Both the position numbers and the translations under genes were made by a program. Below are positions 10,249 to 20,690 of a DNA stretch of 64,000 nucleotides, piece after piece; positions within the stretch are counted from its first letter, which is position 1; each line of letters starts with the position of its first letter. The stretch spans positions 78,776 to 142,775 of the forward strand of contig DF240023.1 of assembly GCA_000507305.1 (NCBI GenBank), written 5' to 3'. The notes under the pieces are model-generated. The model did not search any database and was not told the origin of the DNA. It saw only the letters and a list, made by a program, of their open reading frames with translations. The stretch is from Breviolum minutum Mf 1.05b.01 (Eukaryota > Sar > Dinophyceae > Suessiales > Symbiodiniaceae).

Positions 10249-10754
10249 CTGCAAAACTTCCAACGGATTCGAGTCGAGTCGAGTTGGGACCGAAAAAACA
10301 GCTACGAAAAAAAAAACACACAAATGGCGGCCTAAAATGCATCATTTGGGGATGTATGTATGTAGATAGATAGTTTACTTGTATCTGTTATTGATGTATT
10401 CATTCATGGATTTATGTCTTCGGTGTATTTAATTGTTCCTTTCTTCCTATTTTCATTAAGGACCCTAAAACAAAAGCCTTTCAAAAGTTTTTCTACCTTT
10501 TCTACCAATTCATCAACTGCTACCAACAATTTCATAAAGATGTTTTTTTGCCTCTAAGTAAAATGGATCATTCCCCTGAGATCTTCCCCCAAGATCGAAG
10601 AGATTTCCGCAGCTGCTATCTTAGCATCATCCTACCGTCGACATTTTTTCCTGGTGCACTTCCTCCCCCACTTCGTTTGGACGAAGAATCATTGATTGGT
10701 GCAAGAAAGATACACCCACAAAAGTTTTCGCCGCATAGTTTTTGCAGTCATCAT

Positions 10755-10792
10755 TCTTCCAGGGGACATGTTAGTTTTCGGGGGAGTACCCC
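10755..10792. repeat. Solitary end of an AAACTAACA-superfamily element
   Basis: CCAGGGGACATGTTAGTTTTCGGGGGAG (read in two parts: CCAGGGGACATG and TTAGTTTTCGGGGGAG) matches the right end of the element at 35036, but no left end was found. It is probably a truncated copy. 10793-12000 contains only weak, ambiguous open frames. Confidence 0.5.
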
Positions 10793-12004
10793 AAAAAAAG
10801 CGGGGATGAAATGATGCTTTTTCAAGCGCCAAAAGCGTGAGATGCTTTGAGTCAATGATTCATATGTTTTTGTTGGCATGCCAAAGAACCGCCCTGGTAG
10901 TGAAATGAGAGGTTTTATTCCACAAATGCTCTATTGCTACAAACACAAAGATCTAGATAATATAGCTGACTGCAGAAGAAAAGACTATCCACACAAATCG
11001 GAGGTTCATAATTCCACTATGTCACTATGTTCCACTTGTCCAACTCGCAAAACTGATGTGCAAAAAATCCCTGTTTGTTGTTTTTGTCACTGACTTCCTC
11101 AGAAGATATCTCATTAATTGAAGAACTCATCATCTTTCAATGTCCAAATATCTGACTCATATTGGCCCTATTTCAGGATCTTTCATACCTGCCAACCCAA
11201 CAAAATTCCAACCAAAAACTTAGTTGACATTAGTTGACCAGATTTTTTTGGATCAACCAAAAATCACACAAAAATTCTGGCCAATCAACCAACCCCCTAC
11301 CATACAACCAATAAGTTAAGATGTTTTTAGGTCATGAAGGGTTGACCATGAAAACCCCTGCAAAGTCAGTTTCCCAAAAAAACATAGGTTTAGTATATAG
11401 AGCCGGGTTTTCATGACGGTTGGTTGGGGTAGGTTGACTTGGCATGAACAAAAATTTCCACCAAAACACACCTCTTGGAGCGACGGCCAACACATCACGG
11501 TCATCCAAGATAGGGCGACACAGCTGGCGACACGTCGGGTGGAAAGAGCAGGTCATAAAATTCAAATTTGGGAGATTATGTTTCTTGGAAATTCCAGAAA
11601 CTTCTCAAGTTCACTTCAGAAATGATAATAGTTGTTTTCTCAAAATGTTGCATTTGAAAAAGTGATGGAGCTGAAAAAGGAACACCAGATTCTTTGTAAG
11701 ACTCACCCGATATGTTGTGAATACATAGATGTTAAGTAGGTGAAATCTCATCGGATCCAATCATGACCCATTTCAACACAAGATGCTCCAGTCCATTTGG
11801 GCATGTTCCAAGGTGTCCCATGCAAAAAAAAAACAAGCAACTTGGGTTTTTAATGGGAAAAATCATACGTTCCAAAGTTCAAAGGAACAACCCACACGCA
11901 CAAAACAAGTGCCAACTTGAGATTTGGTGGTAAAAAAATCATTAAAGATCAAAAACTGGTTTTGGTTTGGATGAAATGAGGCAATTCACAAGGGTTCATG
12001 GTTT

Positions 12005-12170
12005 ATGTATATTGCATATGTACGTGTATATGCAAATGTATATGTAAATGTGAATGTATATGCAAATTTATATGTAAATGTGAATGTACATGTATATGCA
12101 AATTTATATGAATATGTATATGTATATGCATAGGTATATCTCTATATATCTACATCTGTAGCAATACAAT
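12005..12170 (+). repeat. ATGTATATGCAAA-type minisatellite
   Basis: Degenerate units of GTATATGCAAAT and GTATATGTAAATGTGA, each 12-18 bp, recur about ten times with point changes. Confidence 0.75.
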
Positions 12171-12389
12171 AAGCTGGAGATATGTATCTTCTCAGGGGGC
12201 CTCAGCTCAGGTAGTCCCTTCAAAACAAGCATTTTGATAAACTATCAACTGTTACCTGCTTCGCCACCGCCAGATTTTCTGAACAGAAGTTGATACGGAA
12301 AAAAATATCCCATGAATTTTATGGGTTTCGTGTATCTATATCTATCTTCAATTAATAGGTTTTTTTTCGCCGCCAGATGAAGCATCAAC

Positions 12390-12471
12390 ATTCCCATCTT
12401 CGACACCTTCACGGAGGTCTCTGTCAAAGGAAACCAGCCCAAATCCTTCAAACGGCCCTGAAGACCTTTGC
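12390..12471 (-). CDS. Putative exon
   Basis: A good acceptor (CTGTGGTTTCAG) is followed by two open frames, one reading GLQGRLKDLGWFPLTETSV and the other FEGFGLVSFDRDLREGVED. Candidate donors are GTTGATG near 12389 or GTGAAGG slightly earlier. Position and strand fit the minus-strand coding chain, but the function is unknown. Confidence 0.35.
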
Positions 12472-13255
12472 CTGAAACCACAGGAGAAGGACAGAGCATG
12501 TGCAGGACCCAAGGAGCAAGTTTCATTACTTTTTTCATATGTTTCGCGCTACCTTTGAAATGCTGGAGCTAAGTTTCTGAAACATGGCAAATTGGAAGAT
12601 GGGCTCGCCCCACGGCGAGTTTAAGTGTGCATCTATCATCTATCTGTGTTTTTTTTTTTGCGTCGACATTATTGAGTTCTGGTGTCCTTCAAAAAACCAA
12701 CTGACCCCCACTGCATCTTTTTCTCCCTTGGAAAAAAAATGTGTTTTTGATGCATTCCCTCAATTCAAGTCGAGTCTGTCTTTTTGGCTTGCTTCCTCAG
12801 ATTATCCCATCGTGACCGAAATCGTCGAAAAAAACCCATCAGATCCTGGAAAAAAAAAATGATACAAAACCATAATAGAATCCCTATTGAAACCAGAAAG
12901 TACCAAGAAACGGTCTAAAACCATAGAATCCCCATATATAAAAACAAAAACCATGGAATTCCTATAAAAAACCAACCCAGTTGTCGTCCCCATGTCTTCC
13001 GAAACGGAAAAAAAAACTTTCTGAGTTTCCCAAACTCAGTGGCAACTTCGGTAGCCGGGTCTCCTGAGAGGTCAGCCAAACAAACAAATCGCTGGCTGGA
13101 ATATCAACATTTTCCACCTTTTTTGGAACTACATCTTCAATCCGGGTCCATTTTCCATTACTACTATTACATTAGCTTACTAGAGTGCAGGCTACTTAAA
13201 AACTAACACAAATCGAAGTTTGTCCCCCTCCCACGGAGCAATGTTTTTCTTTAAG

Positions 13256-13345
13256 GATCATCAGAACTTTCATAGGAAGCCAGGACGGCTGCGTTCGCCT
13301 GGAAGTATCCCAAATTTCGCCATGCCGTTGATTCAGGAATTTGTT
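13256..13345 (-). CDS. Possible terminal exon
   Basis: Open as QQIPESTAWRNLGYFQ then ANAAVLASYESSDDP followed by TAA. An internal TACTTCCAG could be the acceptor, giving a short last exon of about 15 codons. The acidic tail is typical of a C-terminus. It may end the cysteine-rich gene whose exons lie at 13.7-16.1 kb. Confidence 0.35.
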
Positions 13346-13599
13346 GGGCTTTGACTGCCTGGTGGTTGGGCTAGGGGGAAGTTACAGAGCGTGTTTTCAA
13401 TATCAAAAATATGAGGTTCACCACATTGGGAAAGGAGCTACCCACCAGTTTCCTCAGCACATTTACCCTACGTATGTCCCTAGCTCGAAAATTCATCGCA
13501 GGCAGGTCTCTGGGTTTTCAAGCTGCGCTTTTAGCAAACAGACAAATACCGGGGGAATGAATGGTGTTTGAAATGAAGGAAACTAAAGGGCCCTGTAAA

Positions 13600-13728
13600 A
13601 AAGGTTGACATACATCGGACTGGCCAGGTTCTCTTTGTTTTTCCGTTTTCTTCTGGGTTGTTTATTTCTTTCACCACCCTGGTAGTACCAGTGGAGCTGG
13701 GTCTGTGGTTTGATGTCTTGCCGTCCAC
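13600..13728 (-). CDS. Possible exon, basic segment
   Basis: One minus frame reads GRQDIKPQTQLHWYYQGGE then RNKQPRRKRKNKENLASP; another reads KTSNHRPSSTGTTRVVKE. Both are open and strongly basic. Boundaries are not resolved. It is placed in the same minus-strand chain as the flanking exons. Confidence 0.3.
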
Positions 13729-13736
13729 TTCTCAGC

Positions 13737-13833
13737 CTGAATGCTCCGGCGACTTTTTTGCTTCTTGTGGCATCATCTGTCCTACATCGATGCTACAAGT
13801 CTCACCTGCAGTATCAAACACTTCGACTTCAAC
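13737..13833 (-). CDS. Putative exon of the cysteine-rich/ubiquitin-like gene
   Basis: An acceptor CGCTTAG|G is followed by VEVEVFDTAGETCSIDVGQ and MMPQEAKKSPEHS, ending at CATTCAG|GCTGAG, a GC-type donor. An internal CAG|GTGAGA is an alternative donor. The acidic, Met/Gln-containing peptide looks genuine. It follows the ubiquitin-like exon on the same strand. Confidence 0.4.
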
Positions 13834-13941
13834 CTAAGCGTTGATCCTGGTCGGACCATTTTGCTGCGTAATTTGAAGTTGCGATCCTTTTTTGGAACGC
13901 GCCAAAATGGAACGAAGCAAATGAAACGGGCTGTTTCAGGC

Positions 13942-14229
13942 CTATTTGGAGAGGTCTGAAAGGCGCTTCGAGTCATCCATCAAAAGTTCTCCGTCGGCCA
14001 AAAGTTTACTTCCAAGTTGTGCGGGTGCAACGGCCCAGGTGAGCTGTCCACTGGAAGGATCTTCTGTCAGAAATTCCTCCTGAGTATAGAAGCTGCCGTC
14101 ACGTGCCATGCGTTTCTCTGCAAGATCAGAGAGTGCCACCTCCACAGCAACTCGTAGTGTGCCCAGTGGTGTGTCCTTTTGCATGGTCTTGTGGAGCACC
14201 TCGTTGCCAGCCAGATTGGTACAAATCAC
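13942..14229 (-). CDS. Ubiquitin-like-fold exon
   Basis: After CGACCAG the frame reads VICTNLAGNEVLHKTMQK then DTPLGTLRVAVEVALSDL and ends LADGELLMDDSKRLSDLSK before TAG at 13942. Strand-turn-strand, PLGTLR, a helix, and a late DGELL/D..RLSDL segment resemble the beta-grasp layout of ubiquitin-like domains, where the last part is the NG..L.D...L motif. An ATG four codons further upstream lies before the AG and is probably intronic. The frame stop may be real, or a donor may precede it. It is part of a minus-strand multi-exon gene with the zinc-ribbon exons upstream. Confidence 0.45.
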   Translation of the reverse strand: MICTNLAGNEVLHKTMQKDTPLGTLRVAVEVALSDLAEKRMARDGSFYTQEEFLTEDPSSGQLTWAVAPAQLGSKLLADGELLMDDSKRLSDLSK

Positions 14230-14544
14230 CTGGTCGAAGGGTTGCAATGTTAAGAGATGTTCCCTTTGATTGGCCTTGGTGGTTTCGTTGTTTATTGCTC
14301 AAGTACCTTAAAACTGAACGAGGGCAGAAGAGCGAAACCTTAAAAATCGTGGATTCTCTAAAATGTCAACATCAAACTAAAAGAAAAAAACACTAGTAGC
14401 CAAGCGTACACATTGATAATTGATATACAACAAAGTCATTCTTGGACAACCAACATGGAACCTGAAAATTCTCCTTTGAAAGAAGAAAACCTTGTACAAA
14501 TCTGCACAATTCTCAGTCCGGCAACCAATTTTTGGGAGTATACA

Positions 14545-14643
14545 CTCCCTGAAAATAACAGCTCCCGAAGATATACGACCTAAAAGGTAAGGATTGTCCT
14601 GCAACCCATCAATTCTCAGGTGCGATCTGTTACTTTCAGGGAA
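14545..14643. mobile_element. AAACTAACA-superfamily element (family A)
   Basis: The left end CTCCCTGAAAATAACAG pairs with the right end CTGTTACTTTCAGGGA. The interior holds TCAGGTGCGATCTGTTA as in other A copies. It lies within the intron between the zinc-ribbon and ubiquitin-like exons. Confidence 0.65.
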
Positions 14644-14649
14644 GGTATA

Positions 14650-14786
14650 AGGTGGGCCCCGAGCCGATCGTTGCAAATGGGGCGAAATGGGGCCCCTATA
14701 AATGGTCGAAAATAAATGGGTAACTGAGGTGAAATATCCCTAGTTATAGGACTTAGAATCCCATTATAACTAGTAGGGGCCCACCT
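14650..14786. mobile_element. Inverted-repeat element family E at an exon edge
   Basis: The left end AGGTGGGCCCC is complementary to the right end GGGGCCCACCTT. The interior has CCCCTATAAATGGTCGAAA and AAATGGGTAACTG, shared with 24473, 34770 and 38860. On the minus strand its edge forms CAAG|GTGGGC, exactly where the upstream zinc-ribbon frame ends, so the element appears to provide the 5' splice site. Confidence 0.7.
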
Positions 14787-15035
14787 TGTATTGAGTACGG
14801 CATGCGCCTATTTTGATTTGGACACGGCTCGCCTGTACCTCATCAGTCTCTGCCATGTCTTCGATGGAGACGTTCACCACCACATACCCTTGCGATGTAC
14901 CATGCCTGTCACCCCCTAAGAGGCATTTTGGACAATACAGCTGCCAGCCCTTCCCTCGGCAATCTGGACAGTTCGTATGTAACTCTTCAGTGCACCAGTG
15001 GCAGAAGTGACGCCATGTGGCTGGATCATTTGCAT
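14785..15035 (-). CDS. Zinc-ribbon exon, CxxC-rich
   Basis: The frame reads WRHFCHWCTEELHTNCPDC then RGKGWQLYCPKCLLGGDRH and continues VVVNVSIEDMAETDEVQAS. Four CxxC/CxxC-type pairs (CHWC, CPDC, CPKC and a following Gly-rich turn) suggest one or two zinc-binding ribbons of the kind used for RNA or protein contacts; the spacing resembles DnaJ-type CxxCxGxG repeats without matching them exactly. No ATG is present because it is an internal exon. The donor is CAAG|GTGGGC. It is probably continuous with the cysteine-rich exon at 15604-16055. Confidence 0.55.
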
Positions 15036-15399
15036 CTACCCCTCAAATGGGAGTGGAGGAAAGGGATTCAACTTCTCCCACTGAACATGAGTATGTTTAT
15101 TCAGGATTGGAAGGGTGTAATATGTACCTTTTCTATGTAGATACATATAAATATAGTATTGAGAGAGTAACATCACCATAGTTGGAGTCACTGATCCAGA
15201 ATCCCAAAGCTATGTTTGGTCAGATTTCATTCTTCCGCTCAAAACCTTCCACCACCAACATTGCTAGCAAGACAAGGGGACACCTGCCAAGACCTTCCAA
15301 ACAGGTGGGCGTTTCAGCCATAAGAGGTCATGATGGAATAACGTTTTTGGGATTGAACCTGGGTTTGATCTATGTGATTCACGTGAAATCTCCAGGTTT

Positions 15400-15591
15400 C
15401 AAAAGGCAGTGAATTGATTGAATCAAGTTGCTGGTAAGATTTTTTGCCCAACTCTTCCCACAGCTTGCACAGACTGCAGTGTCACAATCCCTGCTGGTAC
15501 CCATAGCATTGAATGGATAGACCTCGGACAAGGTAGAGGCACTTTGCAGGGCCTTCTTGGCCTCGCCCTTGTCCATTTTGCCCTTCTTTCC
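15400..15591 (-). CDS. Exon with CxxCGK motif, cysteine-rich gene
   Basis: Open as KMDKGEAKKALQSASTLSE then VYPFNAMGTSRDCDTAVC and ASCGKSWAKNL. The CASCGK pair is a fourth zinc-ligand site in line with the neighbouring exons. The upstream boundary is not clear: the preceding frame (15604-16055) stops just before it, so a short intron or a frameshift separates them. Confidence 0.45.
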
Positions 15592-15603
15592 CTCCCCCTT
15601 TGA

Positions 15604-16055
15604 TCAATTCAAAATGCTCGGGCGAGCTGTCACGCTGGTGCAGCTGCAGGGTGCAGTTGAATCACCCTTGCCCCTGACACGACGGGCATCGTAGCACATC
15701 AGGCACTTCGGATGCCGGCATATTGCTCGCGGGCTCCAGCTTCCCTTGCAGCCCCAGCATTTCCCTCCCGGGCAACCAAAAACCGTACCCTTACGCGGCC
15801 ATACCCCGCAACGGGGGCAAGCTAACTGGTCATCAGAATCATAGCCCTTGTCCTTGCCCTTCTTGCCTTTGCGGTTGCCTTTCCAGTCCTCTGCATAAAA
15901 ATAATAGTGCTTGCCATTGCCCTTTTTGCCTTTCAGGCGTGCTTTCCAATCTGTGCCTTCGCAATCTTTGCAGATCTGGCCTTTCAGGGTGTAATAGCCT
16001 ACACAACCAGGGCAGGCTTCATCTGATGGTGATGATGATGTTCCCTTCTCCATCT
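15604..16055 (-). CDS. Cysteine-rich zinc-ribbon protein segment
   Basis: A TTTGTTTGCAG acceptor precedes EMEKGTSSSPSDEACPGC. CxxC pairs follow at CPGC, CKDC, CPRC, CPGGKCWGC and CRHPKCLMC, spread between lysine/glycine-rich linkers such as KGKKGNGKHYYFYAEDWKG. Such repeated CxxC ribbons with basic linkers are typical of nucleic-acid or protein docking modules. An ATG six codons before the AG-derived start is probably intronic. The last roughly 20 codons before the TGA may be intron read-through; a GTGATT donor after GKG is an alternative end. Confidence 0.55.
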
Positions 16056-16407
16056 CTGCAAACAAATTTTAATGAGGCTTGAGGCTGGGCGAAACTGACG
16101 GACAGCAAGTATAAGCCAATAAGTTTCCACTTTACCTTTGAGACTAGCTATTCTAATTGCCTCTTTCTTCTCATGGCTTCTTTCTGGGTGATTAAATGTC
16201 CAACCGTCATTCACAAGCAAAAGACTCTCGCGAATACACAGCACCCACTATGCACGCCTCTGAGGTCTCCGTGGCCACTGCACGACAATGCGCAGGTCTC
16301 GGAAGACCTGAAACGGAGACTAATCCCAAGGAGTCTCGCTATTCATGGAGAGTGATGAGTTGTATCAAAGTTTATCTTCATTGTCCGATAGCCTGTTTCT
16401 TGTCTTG

Positions 16408-16467
16408 TTCATCTTCATCTTCATCTTCATCTTCATCTTCATCATCATCATGATCATCATCATCATG

Positions 16468-16527
<60 letters not shown>
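16408..16527. repeat. TTCATC/CAT microsatellite
   Basis: It starts as TTCATC hexamers, with two ATGATC interruptions, then pure CAT. The minus strand reads poly-Asp and the plus strand poly-Ser or poly-Ile; none is taken as a gene. Confidence 0.9.
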
Positions 16528-16528
<1 letters not shown>

Positions 16529-16616
16529 GAAAATAACAAAACACAAATTATAGCAAATACTTTGCCAACAGCATCGCTTTTCACACTAGAAATACAAGAT
16601 AAGATACAAGCTATTA

Positions 16617-16729
16617 CACTCCCTGAAACTAACAGTTCGGAAAATGGATGCTTGGAAGACGATCCTTTCCTTTTGGGTCGATTTAGGCCTATTTTCAGGG
16701 ACAAACTTGCTGTTAGTTCTGGGGGGGTG
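16617..16729. mobile_element. AAACTAACA-superfamily element (family A)
   Basis: Left end CTCCCTGAAACTAACAG, right end CTGTTAGTTCTGGGGGG. The interior carries GGATGCTTGGAAGACGAT and TATTTTCAGGGAC, shared in order with copies at 27108 and 43533. Confidence 0.7.
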
Positions 16730-16844
16730 TTTCGACAATCATGATCAGCAACCCCAACCTGGCATCCCAAAGTCATGTTTTCTTTGGTGGGGGAGGGAAA
16801 TGGGAGAATTCCTATAGAGTCTAAACAACCATCTCTGCAAGCTG

Positions 16845-17010
16845 GGGGGTGAAATTTTGGGCCCCTTTTAAATGAGGGTCTTATAAATAAATAAATAAAT
16901 GGTGTTTAGTTTTCACTGGATTGAAATTTCAGTTTCAACCTACGAATTAGGAGTGAAGTATCACTCCACTTATTAACTGGCTTTTTAAAGGCCCACCTTG
17001 GCTGTGGGCC
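16845..17010. repeat. Family E-like inverted repeat, diverged
   Basis: It opens GGGGGGTGAAATTTTGGGCCCC, read as GGTGAAATTTTGGGCCCC, and closes AAAGGCCCACCTTGG. The interior includes a short AAAT tandem and TATTAACTGG. It is a looser copy of the element at 14650. 17011-17399 holds nothing supported. Confidence 0.5.
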
Positions 17011-17399
17011 AAGGCTTCCCCACATCGGGAAACCTTTAGGGGCGGATTCATGGCTTGTCTATTTGCTATATTTTTTGTTCACCAATCACTGACTTGTTGA
17101 TGCCTTAGGTAAAAAAAAAGGCCCAACCAAAAAAGGCCATAACTCTTACAAATTACCTCCAGAAATTTAAGCTAGATGATAGATTTTCAAAATGATGGGT
17201 GTCCAGCCGTTGGTTCTCAGGGGTGTCAAGTTTTGTCCATGAACTCTGGGTTTATCCAAGGTAGCAGCAGGTTCTCAGGAAGATCGGGCTGAAACATGAT
17301 ATTGCAGAAACCATCCGATTGCCCAATAAAAACGGGAGGACTTAGATGGATATACAAATACAATGACAATCCTGTAAACTAATATATATATTATACATA

Positions 17400-17489
17400 C
17401 ACATAGCTGACTGGAAAATCAAACATGTTGATGGTATTTACCAGAAAAGATGAGGATTTTCCGTGGCTATGTTAGTTTACCGGAGGGTA
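17400..17489. mobile_element. AAACTAACA-superfamily element (family B)
   Basis: The right end GGCTATGTTAGTTTACCGG matches the right end at 53293-53402. The left side, CACATAGCTGACTGGAAAA, is the diverged partner. Confidence 0.55.
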
Positions 17490-17679
17490 CATATGTATAC
17501 CCTGGAAGTCCAAAAAAAAAATGAGTGGGATTTCCCTGAAGACTATTGTTCTAGGAAGAATGTACAAATTATAATCAACAAATCCAGCGAAAATAACATG
17601 TGTTTATGGTCTTTGACTTCCAGGGCATCCTGGTTGGTCAATTTTCGTCTCCCAATTCAAAACACACCTTTTTTACCAG

Positions 17680-17740
17680 GGGTCATTTTATCACCAACCC
17701 AAACAATGCACTATTGAATGGGAAATCTCTGACATTTGCT
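17680..17740 (+). repeat. Family H fragment
   Basis: AGGGGTCATTTTATCACCAAC, read as GGTCATTTTATCACCAAC, followed by CCAAACAATGCACTATT and GGGAAATC, matches 49695-49805 and 29348-29455. The 204-codon open frame running over it (17600-18214) is therefore probably not a gene. Confidence 0.6.
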
Positions 17741-18501
17741 GCTTGTTTGATGCTCCCGGAATATGGGTATTTTAATGGTCTCTATTTACAAAGGCTAGAA
17801 ATTCATCATTTCTCAAAAATGATTTCAGCTCTCAATTTCCCCACCTCTGAAACGAGTGAAGCGCCAGCACATGACATGGCTTGGCTGCCGCAGATCTATA
17901 GATCTTTTTTGCTTGTTTCAAAGGAACAGCTTGGGAATGCTCATGTTTCAAAAATCAAAAATTCCCCACTTGGGATACTTACACCCCGGAAAACTCACAT
18001 TTTCCAGGCTGGAACAGCAAACCAACCAGAAATGAGTCGATGTAAATTCCTATGCAAAATGGTGATTTTCCATCCAGTGATGTTTGTTTTCTGGGAAATA
18101 AATTTAAAGAATCCACCAAGGTCACCAGGTCAAAGGGGTGGCTCCCCCGGTGTTTCTTGGGATTGGAAGTTTCATCATCCAAGCTCCACTAAGCTCGCAG
18201 GAAGGTCATGTTGATAGATGGATTTTTGTTTCAGGAAGGCAGGAAGATATCTTCCGATTTTCATAGCTTCATTTCGAAAATGTGTTGGCTTTGGAACCAA
18301 TGACACCTACACATGATAGCTGTGATCGCAACATGACTAAACAAGTAAGCTTAACAAAAAAAACGCACAGCTGCAGTTGAAGGAGGTAGGAATCAACTGC
18401 TACAAAAACACAAGCCAATCTCTTTTCATGAAATCTGGCCTTGTTGATCTAATTAGGTCTTCCATTTCATAATCAATTCCATAATCATGAAATTTTGTAG
18501 G

Positions 18502-18618
18502 TACACCCTGGAAGATTAACGGCTGGAACCTACAGTCATCACCCATTTTTTGCAAGCAAAATGATCTGAACCAAACCTCCAGGGAATTATGGTCCAGCCG
18601 TTAATCTTCCAGGGTGTA
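18502..18618. mobile_element. Perfect-ended inverted-repeat element (family G), 117 bp
   Basis: Left end TACACCCTGGAAGATTAACG, right end CGTTAATCTTCCAGGGTGTA: 20 matching bases, extending a further eight with one gap. The flanking GTAGG on both sides may be a target duplication. A diverged copy with the interior inverted lies at 26894. Confidence 0.85.
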
Positions 18619-19774
18619 GGTAGGATGTTTCTATCAATCAACCAATGTTTCTTCCGTGACTCAGCTCAGGAAGCGTCAAGGCTTTGTTGCGTTTTTTTTT
18701 GTATCCTATGACGAACTAACGTATCCAGGAAAGATCCTTCAAAGGGAGGAGTGGAAAAAAACACAGATGCATAGAAAAACCATACTAAACACGAAGCAAC
18801 CACTGAAGCTTTGGGTTTCAAACCCCAAACTCATCTCATCTCATCGGACGGTGACACTCTGTCCGGTGCCTAAAAATGGTGACATCAACCAAAAAATGGG
18901 GCCACCATCCCAATACCCCAAAGCCAATTTTGATACCCCACTCCAATAGCATAGACGGGTTGTGATTTGGATTTTCTGGTTAGAAACCAGGATTTGGAGT
19001 CAACCCACCTGATGATCTAGAGGAATTGGAGTGGGGTATCAATTTTTGGGGGGGGGCTAAGAACATCAGATGACGTCACCCCAGATTCCAACCACGACAC
19101 CATGCACTGCGCTTTTGGCTCATTTTTCGTGCCAGGCCATTTGTCGTGGTCCGCGTTGTGGTCGTTTTTTGGTCATTGTCCTCCAGTAGTTGGACACCAA
19201 GTGCTTCATATTCGCAGGGATTTCTGTTGTTGTTCATCAGGGAAAAAAGACATTGAGACATCCCGTATTTTTATGTCAGAGCTAAGCAACAAAAATCACC
19301 CAAAAAATTGGTATACTCAATACATCTTTACCTTTTAAGCATCACCATTCAAGCACCCGAAAAAAATGCCCCATGTTGTCCTTCTCCGCTTCCATCTTCG
19401 CCACCTTTCACAGTGCATTTTTCCACAGATGGTTGTTCACAACAGATTTTTGTCCACAAGTATTTTTGGAGCCAGAAAGTCCAGGTAGACTAAAATGATC
19501 GAAGATCCATTTCATTTGCATCGGTCGGTTCATGTGCGAAACACAAAAGATTGGCATCTCAGATTTCAGCTGCCTATCTTGGAGGTGCAAGACACGAAAC
19601 ATGGTCAACTGTGGGGTAACACCCCAAGTCACCCGGAGTAAACTTGATAGACTCAGGCCCGTGACGAATCCATGGGAGGAGGATGTATATTTTACCTACA
19701 GATTTACCATGGAAATTAAACATTCATGTATGCAAATATGCTGATTCCCCATGGATCCTATAAGATGTTCAAAT

Positions 19775-20377
19775 CTACTTAGAATCACTTAGAAGTTGGG
19801 ACATCTTGAGTAGATGTGCACACCTAAAACTGACCGTAAAAGGCCCCTGAAACGATGTCCATACCATTTCATGAAAATATTGATGAGTTTTTGAAGCACC
19901 CTTGTTCTGGCGCGAGCGGCTAATTTTAGGGTAAGACTTCACCCAATTTGACCAAGCTTCAAAACAAACTGCAAACTCGTTGAAACACTTGCATGCTTGT
20001 TTTCCAGGAGAGAATTCACAATGGCCCCAATGGTTTCTTGCCATTTTAAGCAAACACGCCAAATCAGAGATAGTTCCAAAACATGTCGAACCACGGGCGA
20101 GGTTGCTATAGAACCGTATCTTTTCTAGCGGTTGGGATGTTGGGAGTTTCCCCATATGATACACCACGTAGTGGTTGAGCCACCTACTTGAAAGGAGTAG
20201 AGTAAAATCAGTATAATCAGTCAAGTCAGAAATCTTCGCAAAATTTAGGGGTGAACATATTGAGAAATTTGTCTTTGAACCACCTGAGATCGTTTTACCA
20301 AAGCAAAAAATAATCAACCCAAATGTACATTTCCAACGAATTGCTGCGAGAAGCACCGTAAAAACCGCCTTTCTCAA
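19775..20377 (-). CDS. 200-codon open frame, unknown, possibly chance
   Basis: The second-longest ATG frame in the window. It is hydrophobic at the start (FTVLLAAIRWKCTFGLIIF) and has scattered Cys and His later (HWGHCEFSPGKQACKCF). No motif was recognised, and a frame of this length is only mildly unexpected over 64 kb. It does not overlap a repeat family I identified. Confidence 0.2.
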   Translation of the reverse strand: MRKAVFTVLLAAIRWKCTFGLIIFCFGKTISGGSKTNFSICSPLNFAKISDLTDYTDFTLLLSSRWLNHYVVYHMGKLPTSQPLEKIRFYSNLARGSTCFGTISDLACLLKMARNHWGHCEFSPGKQACKCFNEFAVCFEAWSNWVKSYPKISRSRQNKGASKTHQYFHEMVWTSFQGPFTVSFRCAHLLKMSQLLSDSK

Positions 20378-20654
20378 AGAAATTCCATGTTTTTTTTATC
20401 AAGCATTACCATTGGAGCTTCGAGGAAAAAAATGGGGGAAATGCAAATTTACAAAACACTTGCCGCATTGATCTCAAGTACGCCACGCCCATCAACCACA
20501 TCAACCACCAAAAAGTGCCCGGCAAGAGTGCCTTTAGCATCACTTGGTCGGCCCAGACCCTGGGAATTCAAGTTGAATTTTTTCTGGTCCATGGTAAGAT
20601 GTGGGCTTAGTGGGATCTTCTTTCACCCCCGAAAGCTTTATGTATACAAATATA

Positions 20655-20690
20655 TATATATATATATGTATATATATGTATTAATCAATA
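20655..20690. repeat. TA microsatellite
   Basis: TA dinucleotide run with GTA interruptions. Confidence 0.8.

Noticed and set aside
16378-16776. Acidic poly-Asp protein on the minus strand
   Set aside because: Microsatellite translation crossing a family A element.
17600-18214. 204-codon + strand frame, the longest ATG frame
   Set aside because: It overlaps a family H repeat fragment and has no domain or compositional sign of a protein. One frame of this length is not surprising in 64 kb.
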